Positions 5,753 to 12,628 of a stretch of DNA of 16,229 bases are shown piece after piece. Position numbers and translations under genes: made by a program. The notes beneath the pieces were generated by a model that saw nothing but the letters and a program-made list of their open reading frames with translations, did not search any database and was not told the origin of the DNA. How positions within the stretch are numbered: the stretch's first letter is position 1; each line of letters starts with the position of its first letter. Origin of the DNA: an uncultured Eubacteriales bacterium (GTDB lineage: Bacteria > Bacillota > Clostridia > Oscillospirales > Butyricicoccaceae); contig CAJUGU010000094.1 in NCBI GenBank assembly GCA_910586105.1, positions 1-16,229 on the forward strand, written 5' to 3'.

Positions 5753-6925
5753 TTGAGCGATAACATGAAAGAGCAGTTTCGCGACAAAATCGAAAACTGT
5801 TATGCCGAATATCATAGACAGTGGATGCAGCTTCCCGCCACAGAGTTGATTCAGAAAGCCGAGGAAATCGCAGCGGTCCAGCTGATGGCAAAAGAGATCC
5901 CGAGCCAGGTTTCCGCAGAACAGGCGGAATATCTTTTGCAATTCAAAAATCCTTTGGAGGTTGTCACCGACAGCTGGCTCGCGGAAAACGGGTCAAGCGT
6001 TTCGGTAATTGATGAGGAACTTTCCCATGTGCTGTGGCGGCTGATCGACACCGGCGATGCAGAAGCGATATACGAAACGGAATCGTCGGAACCGAAGGAA
6101 CTGTACTTTGGGATTTTTCACATTCAGGAGAACGGCAACGAAACCCGTTTTGCATCTATTGGCGACCACGAATTGCTGTACACAGCAGAACAGCTGCGGC
6201 GCTATGTTCAGCACGAAGAATCAGTCAGCGCTTTTGAAAATCTGTATCCAAACCGCGTAGAAATTACGGAACATGAATTTGATCGTTATGTAATGGAGCG
6301 GATTCATGACAGCGGCCGCGTAGCAGGTGCATTCCATATCAACTTCGATAAAGGCGAGTTTTCCGGCGTGCGTCTTATGGATGGCTGGCAGAGTTTTCAA
6401 ATCAAGGATATCTGTTTGGCAGTCAGTCACGCGATGCGTAAAGAAGGTGCAGATACAGAGGAACAATGGGATCGCCTTCTCGACCGGCTTCGTGACAAAG
6501 AGATTACCCCGGACAGCCGGTATGCCTTTCTTGAAGGGGAACGCACTTTGCGTCCAGAGGAAATTTCATTTTCCGGGGATATTGATCAGAATGACAATCT
6601 GCTGAACTTCTATTTGGAAATGAATTTTAATGTCGATGAAGTGTTCGGGACAAATGTTATGACAGCTGAAAATGATGATTTTTTGAATATCTATGCGGAT
6701 TATGATCTGGAAGAAAATTGTGTTTGTGATACACTGACCGTGCTTCTGGAGTGTGCCAATGGCGAGCAGTTTCCTTATCGATACCGCTTGAATGCAGAGG
6801 AACAGGCAGTGATAACGCAGAAAATGGATGATTATTGCATAGAGCAGCTTGGCGTGTCTTTGAGCGATTGCCGCGAGCAGTATTTGGAAGAAGATGCGCA
6901 GCCTGCTCAAAATTTGAGTATGTAA
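5753..6925 (+). CDS. DUF3848-containing ICE protein with module shared with the mosaic protein
   Basis: The chosen start is TTG 5753, 6 nt after GGAGA (5742-5746); ATG 5765 is the alternative. The product is 390 aa. Residues about 7-95 resemble DUF3848 (YAEYHRQWMQLPATELIQKA, then LLQFKNPLEVV), a helical domain frequent in Clostridial ICEs. Residues 116-247 form the module shared with residues 74-205 of the protein encoded at 2789. Residues about 270-375 are a third, acidic region (NFYLEMNFNVDEVFG, then TLTVLLECANGEQFPY) that I do not recognise. The product ends in an acidic tail and QNLSM. It has no membrane segment. It lies between the relaxase and the Toprim gene with a 20-nt gap, so it is probably part of the transfer operon. 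Function is unknown. It reads as a multi-domain soluble protein with protein-binding rather than catalytic features. Confidence 0.8.
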   Translation: MSDNMKEQFRDKIENCYAEYHRQWMQLPATELIQKAEEIAAVQLMAKEIPSQVSAEQAEYLLQFKNPLEVVTDSWLAENGSSVSVIDEELSHVLWRLIDTGDAEAIYETESSEPKELYFGIFHIQENGNETRFASIGDHELLYTAEQLRRYVQHEESVSAFENLYPNRVEITEHEFDRYVMERIHDSGRVAGAFHINFDKGEFSGVRLMDGWQSFQIKDICLAVSHAMRKEGADTEEQWDRLLDRLRDKEITPDSRYAFLEGERTLRPEEISFSGDIDQNDNLLNFYLEMNFNVDEVFGTNVMTAENDDFLNIYADYDLEENCVCDTLTVLLECANGEQFPYRYRLNAEEQAVITQKMDDYCIEQLGVSLSDCREQYLEEDAQPAQNLSM

Positions 6926-6948
6926 ACCATTACTCGAACGAATCCGAT

Positions 6949-6965
6949 GGGAGGTGTTAAGGATT
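6949..6965 (+). promoter_or_regulatory. Start-deciding ribosome site of the Toprim gene; possible ATT start
   Basis: GGGAGGTG (6949-6956) is a near-perfect ribosome site. The only standard in-frame start nearby, GTG 6954, overlaps it. Upstream, the frame has no ATG, GTG or TTG before the TGA at 6915. ATT 6963, 8 nt after GGGAGG, would begin MPYIHFTEEQ. ATG 6947 is out of frame and stops after 25 codons. Confidence 0.5.
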
Positions 6966-8399
6966 CCCTACATACATTTTACAGAGGAGCAAAAGCAGCG
7001 TGCCAGCAGTGTAGACTTGGTTGAATTTCTGCGGCAACAGGGAGAAAAACTTCTCCCGTCCGGACGCGAGAAGCGTCTCGGAAGTGACCACAGCATTACG
7101 GTTAATGGCAACCGCTGGTACGATCATTCGGCACAGCAAGGCGGCGGAGCAATTTCCTTCGTACAGAAATTTTATGGCGTAGGCTATGCGGAAGCTGTGA
7201 CGCGCTTGCTGGGAGATGAGCAGGGTGAAACCTACCAGCCGGTGAAACAGCAGGCGCGTGAGCCGCCTAAACCGCAGCAGCCATTTGCATTGCCCGATGC
7301 AAATCCCAATATGCGTCGGGTGTTTGCATATCTGACGAAAAAACGCCTGATTGGAAGCAAAGTCGTGAATGCTTTTGCGGAAGCTGGTCTGCTTTATGAG
7401 AGCTGTGAAAAATTTAATAATATGGAGCAGCATAATGCCGTGTTCGTCGGGAAGGATGAACACGGCATTGCACGTCATGCACATAAACGAGGACTGGGTG
7501 ACCAGCCCTTCAAGCGGAATGTGATCGGAAGCGATGCGCGATGTAGCTTCCACTACACGGGAACCAGCAGGCGGCTGTATGTTTTTGAAGCGCCAATCGA
7601 CCTGATGTCATTCGTCACGCTGTATCAGAAGGACTGGCAGAAGCATAGCTACGTCGCATTGTGCGGCACAAGCGAACACGCCATGCTCTGGATGCTAGAG
7701 CAGAATCCGAAGCTTCAGCGGATCGCGCTTTGTCTTGACCATGATCCGGCAGGCATCACCGCAATCGGACGGCTTCGGGAAATCCTGCATGATAAGGGAT
7801 ATCGCGATATTGCTGTCGGGCTTCCCCAATCGAAGGATTGGAACTCGGAATTGTTTGCGTGCTGTGGCAAATCGGCCGAGCCGGGGGAGAAGCATCCGCA
7901 GATGCTTGCTGCGCCGTCAATCTGTGAACGAATCGCAGGACTTGCTGAAAAAGCAAATGCACGTTTTGCCGCGCAGCAGATTCCGCCGCTCTTGAAGGGA
8001 TATGAGCGCAATCTGCAAGCCGGCCGCTTTGAACAGGCGATGGAACGCATGGAATCAGCTGCGGCTTTTGCATTGGCGGCAGCTTTGCGGGAACGCCGCC
8101 AGCTTCGCGCTCCTGTAGCAGAATCCGAAGTTTCTGCATTTTTACAGGGAGAGGTTTGGCCGAACCAGAATCAAAGCGCATTAAAGGGACGATCAGAAGC
8201 ACTCCTGACGGAACTTCAATCTGTCATGACAAAGGCAGCCGCGCAAGGGATTCGCACCCAGCCAGAGAAAGAAGCGATCGCTGATGCATGGCTCCATCTG
8301 GCGGCATCCTGTACAAAGGTGGTGGTGAAATACGAAGCTGACGCGCAGGAACAACAGCAGGCTCAGCAACAAATCGAAATGGGGGTGAAATTATGCTGA
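6954..8399 (+). CDS. DUF3991/Toprim primase-like protein with degenerate CHC2-type N-terminus
   Basis: The product is 481 aa if read from GTG 6954. Residues about 15-88 follow the pattern of a DnaG-type CHC2 zinc finger (SITVNGNRWYDHSAQQGGGAISFVQ, split as SITVNGNRWYDH and GGGAISFVQKFYG, then YAEAVTRLLG) but have no zinc cysteines. Residues 120-190 are DUF3991. Residues about 205-295 are a Toprim domain with E212 in FEAPIDLMSF and D262/D264 in LDHDPAG, the metal-binding acids. The helical C-terminus is Gln-rich. Toprim proteins of mobile elements are thought to act in priming or processing the transferred strand. The start is odd: GTG 6954 lies inside the ribosome site GGGAGGTG (6949-6956), while ATT 6963 has ideal spacing. 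The last 7 bases overlap the coupling-protein gene. Confidence 0.85.
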   Translation: MLRIPYIHFTEEQKQRASSVDLVEFLRQQGEKLLPSGREKRLGSDHSITVNGNRWYDHSAQQGGGAISFVQKFYGVGYAEAVTRLLGDEQGETYQPVKQQAREPPKPQQPFALPDANPNMRRVFAYLTKKRLIGSKVVNAFAEAGLLYESCEKFNNMEQHNAVFVGKDEHGIARHAHKRGLGDQPFKRNVIGSDARCSFHYTGTSRRLYVFEAPIDLMSFVTLYQKDWQKHSYVALCGTSEHAMLWMLEQNPKLQRIALCLDHDPAGITAIGRLREILHDKGYRDIAVGLPQSKDWNSELFACCGKSAEPGEKHPQMLAAPSICERIAGLAEKANARFAAQQIPPLLKGYERNLQAGRFEQAMERMESAAAFALAAALRERRQLRAPVAESEVSAFLQGEVWPNQNQSALKGRSEALLTELQSVMTKAAAQGIRTQPEKEAIADAWLHLAASCTKVVVKYEADAQEQQQAQQQIEMGVKLC

Positions 8400-10189
8400 T
8401 GCTGGTTCTCTCGGCAGGGCTTATGGTGATCGTAATCGGTGGGCTTGCGTTCTGTTCACAACACTACGCACTCGATAACATTAAATCCAAGACCGTCGGC
8501 GATGGTCAGCATGGAACGGCTCGGTGGGCGACTAAGAAGGAAATACAGCGCACTTATACCCGTGTACCGTTCCAGCCTGCTTTATGGCGGCAGGGGAAGA
8601 ATCTGCCGAAAAAGCAAGGGCTGATTTTAGGCTGCGAAGGCCCAAAGAATAAGGTGACTGCTCTGGTTGATACCGATGATATCCATGCGATGGTAACTGC
8701 CGCGAGCGGTGCCGGAAAAACGGCTTTTTTCTTGTACCCGAACATAGAATATGCCCTTGCGTCGGGAATGTCATTTCTCTGCACCGATACCAAGGGCGAC
8801 TTGTTCCGAAACTATGCAGGCATTGCGAAAGATTGCTATGGGTACCAGATCGCGGTGCTTGATCTCCGAAACCCGACTCGCTCGGACGGTATCAATCTGC
8901 TGAATCTCGTGAACCGATATATGGATGTGTATAAAGCTGAGCCGGATAACCTGCCCGCGAAAGCAAAGGCAGAAAAATATGCAAAAATCCTGTCAAAAAC
9001 TTTGATCAACACAAGCGGCGGCGACTCTGCACAATATGGGCAGAATGCCTATTTTTATGACAGCGCAGAAGGCTTGTTGACTGCGATGCTGCTGTTAGTA
9101 GCGGAATATCTTCCGACCGAAGATGAAAGCGGCAACCCGATCGAGCAGCGGCACATTGTTTCGGTGTTCAAACTGGTGCAGGAGCTTCTTGCACCGTCTC
9201 AGGTGAAAGGCAAAAACCAGTTCCAGCTGCTGCTTGAAAAATTGCCTGCCGACCACAAAGCAAAGTGGTTTGCAGGCTCGGCATTAAACACCGCAGAACA
9301 GGCAATGGCTTCTGTGATTTCGACTGTATTGTCGCGTTTAAATGCGTTTTTAGACAGTGAAATGGAGCAAATTTTGTGTTTTGATACAGCTATTGATGCG
9401 GAAAAGTTCTGCAAAGAGAAGTCTGCCCTGTTTATAGTTCTCCCCGAAGAAGATCAAACGAAATACTTCATGGTTTCCCTGATTATCCAGAATTTATACC
9501 GTGAAATATTGACAGTAGCGGATGAGTACGGTGGAAGGCTTCCGAACCGGGCGGTGTTCTTCGCCGACGAGCTTGGTACTTGCCCTCCGATCCAATCGCT
9601 TGAGCTGATGTTCTCTGCGTCCCGCTCGCGAGGACTGATGCTTGTGCCGATTGTGCAAAGCATTACCGGTCAGCTTCAAAAAAATTACGGGAAGGAAGGT
9701 TCGGAAATTATCGTAGACAACTGTGCGGTCAATATTTTCGGTGGATTTGCACCAGCATCTCAGACTGCGATCGAACTGTCCAAGGCGCTCGGTAGCCGCA
9801 CGGTTATGAGTGGATCTATCAGCAAGGGCAAAAACGATCCGACACAATCGCTGCAAATGATCGAGCGTCCATTGATGACACCTGACGAGTTGAAAACTAT
9901 GCCGAAAGGCAGTTTTGTAATCATGAAAACCGGAGTCCATCCGATGCAGGTGCAACTGCGTCTGTTTCTCGATTGGGGCATCCGCTTCAAAAAGCCATAT
10001 GAAGTTCCGGAAAAGGCACAGCGCAAGGTGGCTTACGCGAATAAAGACGAGCTGGAAGCCGCCATCCTTCGGAAGCATCCGCCAGCTGTGCCAACCAGAA
10101 GCGCATGCCCACAATCGCCGCTGCGGGATGAACGCCCTCCACTGCCGCGACGACCGATCTTCCGGGAAAGGCCGGGTGATGATTTATAA
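8393..10189 (+). CDS. VirD4/TraG-type conjugative coupling ATPase
   Basis: The 598-aa product starts at ATG 8393, 5 nt after GGGGGTG, and overlaps the Toprim gene by 7 bases, which implies coupled translation. Residues 2-21 form a single membrane segment. Related Clostridial VirD4 proteins often have a longer N-terminus with two. GTARWATKKEI (41-51) is the family entry motif. The Walker A loop is AASGAGKT (103-110), with Ala in place of the usual first Gly. Walker B is AVFFADE (387-393). SASRSRGLMLVPIVQS (408-423) and DNCAVNIFGG are further conserved coupling-protein stretches. The last 40 residues are Pro/Arg-rich and disordered. As a membrane-bound ATPase it would hand the relaxase-DNA complex to the type IV secretion channel. 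No channel genes are in the window. Confidence 0.93.
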   Translation: MLMLVLSAGLMVIVIGGLAFCSQHYALDNIKSKTVGDGQHGTARWATKKEIQRTYTRVPFQPALWRQGKNLPKKQGLILGCEGPKNKVTALVDTDDIHAMVTAASGAGKTAFFLYPNIEYALASGMSFLCTDTKGDLFRNYAGIAKDCYGYQIAVLDLRNPTRSDGINLLNLVNRYMDVYKAEPDNLPAKAKAEKYAKILSKTLINTSGGDSAQYGQNAYFYDSAEGLLTAMLLLVAEYLPTEDESGNPIEQRHIVSVFKLVQELLAPSQVKGKNQFQLLLEKLPADHKAKWFAGSALNTAEQAMASVISTVLSRLNAFLDSEMEQILCFDTAIDAEKFCKEKSALFIVLPEEDQTKYFMVSLIIQNLYREILTVADEYGGRLPNRAVFFADELGTCPPIQSLELMFSASRSRGLMLVPIVQSITGQLQKNYGKEGSEIIVDNCAVNIFGGFAPASQTAIELSKALGSRTVMSGSISKGKNDPTQSLQMIERPLMTPDELKTMPKGSFVIMKTGVHPMQVQLRLFLDWGIRFKKPYEVPEKAQRKVAYANKDELEAAILRKHPPAVPTRSACPQSPLRDERPPLPRRPIFRERPGDDL

Positions 10190-10211
10190 GCGGTTTTCAT
10201 TCGATCCATAA
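10179..10211 (+). pseudogene. Displaced 5' end of the winged-helix gene (frame break)
   Basis: ATG 10179 overlaps the end of the coupling-protein gene and has AAAGG (10167-10171) 7 nt upstream, a normal coupled start. It reads MIYKRFSFDP and stops at 10209. Skipping one T of the TTTT run 10194-10197 would instead give MIYKRFHSIHNSGLGHRAV, running into the winged-helix frame at 10237. It is therefore probably the true N-terminus, put out of frame by one extra base. Confidence 0.55.
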
Positions 10212-10236
10212 CTCCGGGCTGGGGCATCGCGCGGTA

Positions 10237-10440
10237 GTGGTTTACCGCTGCCTGCAAGACCACGCCAATGCAGAAGGCTGCTGCTGGCTCGCAATCAACA
10301 CTATCGCTGCGGAGCTGCATCTTTCTCGAGCAACCGTCAAACGCGCGCTTGACGAGCTGTGCCGGGAGGGATTCATCCACAGAGAACACCGTTGGCGAGA
10401 AAACGGAAGCCTATCTTCCAACCTGTACCACATCGTATAA
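10237..10440 (+). CDS. Small winged-helix DNA-binding protein (probably the in-frame remainder)
   Basis: Read from GTG 10237 the product is 67 aa: VYRCLQDHANAEG, then CCWLAINTIAAELHLSRATV, KRALDELCREGFI and a hairpin-like end, ENGSLSSNLYHIV. This is the helix-turn-helix plus wing of small MarR/GntR-like or replication-initiator-like regulators often found next to VirD4 in Clostridial ICEs. The frame is open further upstream (from 10183) and encodes SIHNSGLGHRAVV, which looks like native protein, but no normal start codon exists there. GTG 10237 has no good ribosome site and cuts into the first helix. I read the gene as frameshifted relative to its start at 10179. It may be a pseudogene, a sequencing or slippage artefact, or expressed through slippage. 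A target site is unknown. Confidence 0.65.
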   Translation: MVYRCLQDHANAEGCCWLAINTIAAELHLSRATVKRALDELCREGFIHREHRWRENGSLSSNLYHIV

Positions 10441-10742
10441 CTGCAAAACAGACTGCCCTCCACCAGGAGAGCAGTCTGCCAAGGTGCTGACTCAGGAGTG
10501 GGTTCAAAATGCCCCATCCAGAGGATACACGTTATAAAACATAAGAAAGAGCAGAGAAAGAAACAGTATGTTTGCAAGTTTTTAAGTGCAATATGGAATA
10601 CATATTTTTACACTCAGCATTATCGCTCGTTTACGCTGAATGTAGTTGCATCCAGAAAAAACTTATCTGGACAAAACCATATCCGTTGTTTATATGCCGC
10701 CTTGAGGGTTTACACAATTTTGGGAATGATTTTGCGGAGCAC
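10441..10742. other. Gene-free junction between conjugation module and PTS block
   Basis: I see no credible gene in these 302 bases. Composition shifts from GC-rich to AT-rich at about 10500. The stretch contains the stem-loop at 10449-10478, an AT-rich inverted repeat AATATG-GAATA-CATATT (10590-10606) followed by a short T-run, TCAGC/GCTGA arms (10614-10618 and 10635-10639), and TCCAGA/TCTGGA arms (10651-10656 and 10666-10671). Transcripts converge here from both sides. I found no attachment-site duplication. Confidence 0.5.
10449..10478. terminator. Stem-loop between convergent units, possible terminator
   Basis: CAGACTGC (10449-10456) and GCAGTCTG (10471-10478) form a perfect 8-bp stem. 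After a one-base mismatch it continues with CTCC/GGAG around an ACCA loop. It starts 9 nt after the last plus-strand stop of the element. On the plus strand no T-run follows; on the minus strand a TTTT does. The stem is strong, but the terminator role is only likely. Confidence 0.5.
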
Positions 10743-12266
10743 TTACTCTTCAAAAGTAACGTTGTTTTCTAAGTCTGCTCCGTTAGAAGCAATCAACTTT
10801 TTATAGTAATAAAAAGACTTTTTCTTTGACCGTTTATGCGTGCCGTTATTATAATCGTCCTGATCGACATAAATCATACCGTAACGCTTGGTCATCTCTG
10901 ATGTGCCGGAGGAGACAAGGTCTATGGGGCCCCACCATGCGTAGCCAAACACATCGACACCGTCAGCGATGGCTTCACGCATTTGTTCCACATGAGCCCG
11001 CATATAATCAATGCGGTAATCATCGTGAATTCGGCCATCTTCGCTAAACTTATCGATAGCACCCAAGCCGTTCTCGGAGATGAAAATAGGCAGATGGTAA
11101 CGGTCATAGATGCGGTTCAGAGTGATTCGGAAACCGATAGGATCGATAGTCCAGCCCCATTCTGATTTGGGCAGATGCGGGTTTTTGATATCCGAAACCA
11201 GACGGCCTGTAGGCTGCGGCACGGGACTTCCCTTGTAACGCATAATATAGGTCATGTAATAGCTGATCGTGATGAAGTCTACCGCCCCCTCTTTGAGGAT
11301 TTGCATATCGTCCGGCCCCATCTCGATGTGGATATCGTTTTCGTCGAAAAATCTCTTCATGTAGTAGGGGTATTCGCCGGTAGCTTGAACATCCGTGAAA
11401 AACCAGTTGAAGTGATCCTCAAACATGACTTGGAGTTGATCCTCGGGCTTGGAACTTTCTGCATAATTTTCCAAGCGGCAAAGCATATTGCCCATTTTAG
11501 CATCAGGATCGATTTCATGAAGTTTTTTTACCGCTAAAGCACTGGCGATGAACTGGTTGTGAACCGCTTGGAACTTCAGCTGCCAGTGGCCTAAATAGTT
11601 ATTGCAGGAATTGGGTTCTGGTGCACCGTCAAGTATAACGCCGCTGCTGGTGAAGGGATTGGAAAGGACGTTGTTGATTTCATTAAAGGTCAGCCAATAT
11701 TTCACCTTTCCTTTGTATCGGGTCATGACCGTTTCTGCGTAGCGGACAAATGCCTCTGTAGTATGACGGCTGGCAAAGCCACCATATTCTTCAGCTAAAT
11801 GAAGAGGTGTGTCAAAATGTGAGAGGGTTACCAGAGGCTCGATTCCGTAACGGTGCAATTCATCAAATACGTTGTCATAGAACTGCAAGCCGATTTCATT
11901 GGGCTGGGCATCATCGCCATTGGGGAAAATACGGGACCATGAGATGCTCATGCGGAACACCTTAAACCCCATTTCGGCGAAGAGCTTGATATCTTCTTTA
12001 TAAGTGTGATAGAAATCGATGCCCCAGCGCTTCGGAAGGCTCCAATTTTCCGGATGAGCTTTCATGTCCTCAACCATTTCTTTGGAAGCAGCATTGTGGG
12101 AAACATGTTCATCAAAGGACCCCTCGGTGTCGCGGATCTCCTTGGTGATCAGCCGGGCAAAATCGGAAGTTGCCGGACCGCGTCCGTCCACATTCCATGC
12201 GCCTTCGATTTGGTTAGCGGCGGTAGAACCGCCCCAGAGAAAACCTTCGGGAAATGCCTTAGTCAT
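10743..12266 (-). CDS. GH1 6-phospho-beta-glucosidase (or -galactosidase)
   Basis: The 507-aa product starts at 12266, about 8 nt after AAAGGAG on the minus strand. It opens with the family signature FPEGFLWGGSTAANQIEGAW. The acid/base is E196 in TFNEIN and the nucleophile E398 in ISENGLG. S453, K460 and Y462 (SSGTSEMTKRYG) match, in spacing, the phosphate-binding triad of GH1 6-phospho-glycosidases. It would therefore cleave a disaccharide phosphorylated at C6 by the PTS, giving glucose plus glucose-6-phosphate or a galactose equivalent. An insert at about 42-80 makes it somewhat longer than the usual 460-480 aa. It is cytosolic. It is the last gene of the PTS operon, 4 nt after the EIIA stop. 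Whether the natural sugar is cellobiose, gentiobiose or an aryl-glucoside cannot be decided here. Confidence 0.93.
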   Translation of the reverse strand: MTKAFPEGFLWGGSTAANQIEGAWNVDGRGPATSDFARLITKEIRDTEGSFDEHVSHNAASKEMVEDMKAHPENWSLPKRWGIDFYHTYKEDIKLFAEMGFKVFRMSISWSRIFPNGDDAQPNEIGLQFYDNVFDELHRYGIEPLVTLSHFDTPLHLAEEYGGFASRHTTEAFVRYAETVMTRYKGKVKYWLTFNEINNVLSNPFTSSGVILDGAPEPNSCNNYLGHWQLKFQAVHNQFIASALAVKKLHEIDPDAKMGNMLCRLENYAESSKPEDQLQVMFEDHFNWFFTDVQATGEYPYYMKRFFDENDIHIEMGPDDMQILKEGAVDFITISYYMTYIMRYKGSPVPQPTGRLVSDIKNPHLPKSEWGWTIDPIGFRITLNRIYDRYHLPIFISENGLGAIDKFSEDGRIHDDYRIDYMRAHVEQMREAIADGVDVFGYAWWGPIDLVSSGTSEMTKRYGMIYVDQDDYNNGTHKRSKKKSFYYYKKLIASNGADLENNVTFEE

Positions 12267-12270
12267 GATA

Positions 12271-12609
12271 TTATTCTCCTTTCTGCCTATGCAGCAGCAT
12301 TTTGATAATAGGAAGCAGCTTCTGAGTCATGCGCAACTCCGTTGTAATCGTCATGAGCGTATCCTGTGCGTGAATAAAGAGCAGAGAATATTCCGTATCC
12401 TCGCCGCTGACTTGATCTTGGATTACTTCGGTTTGAGCATTATGGGCCTTTACAATCAGCTCTTCTGCTTCCAACAGCAGTGTTTCTGCCTGGGTCAGAT
12501 CGACATTAGCAAGAGCAGCAAGCGCTGCATCAACCTTTACCCTGCCGTCGCCAGCATTCATGATTACATCCATGGCAATCATATTGATATCTTTTTTTTC
12601 ATCTGACAT
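12271..12609 (-). CDS. PTS EIIA component, lactose/cellobiose family
   Basis: The 112-aa product has an AGGAGG ribosome site about 8 nt before its start. It is all helical, as expected of trimeric Lac-type EIIA. The phosphorylated histidine is H80 in LLFIHAQDTLMT; family members usually read HAQDHLMT, so one nearby residue differs but the active His is present. N-terminal landmarks are AMDVIMNAGDGR and ALAALANVDLTQAETLL. It takes phosphate from HPr and passes it to the EIIB encoded at 13934-14242. It lies 19 nt after the EIIC gene and its stop is 4 nt from the glucosidase start, so translation of the two is probably coupled. It is cytosolic. Confidence 0.93.
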   Translation of the reverse strand: MSDEKKDINMIAMDVIMNAGDGRVKVDAALAALANVDLTQAETLLLEAEELIVKAHNAQTEVIQDQVSGEDTEYSLLFIHAQDTLMTITTELRMTQKLLPIIKMLLHRQKGE

Positions 12610-12628
12610 TTTAAGATCCTCCTATTGG

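Noticed and set aside
10651..10671. TCCAGA/TCTGGA inverted repeat as terminator of the PTS operon
   Set aside because: The stem is short and no T-run follows on the minus strand; it is noted only as part of the junction region.
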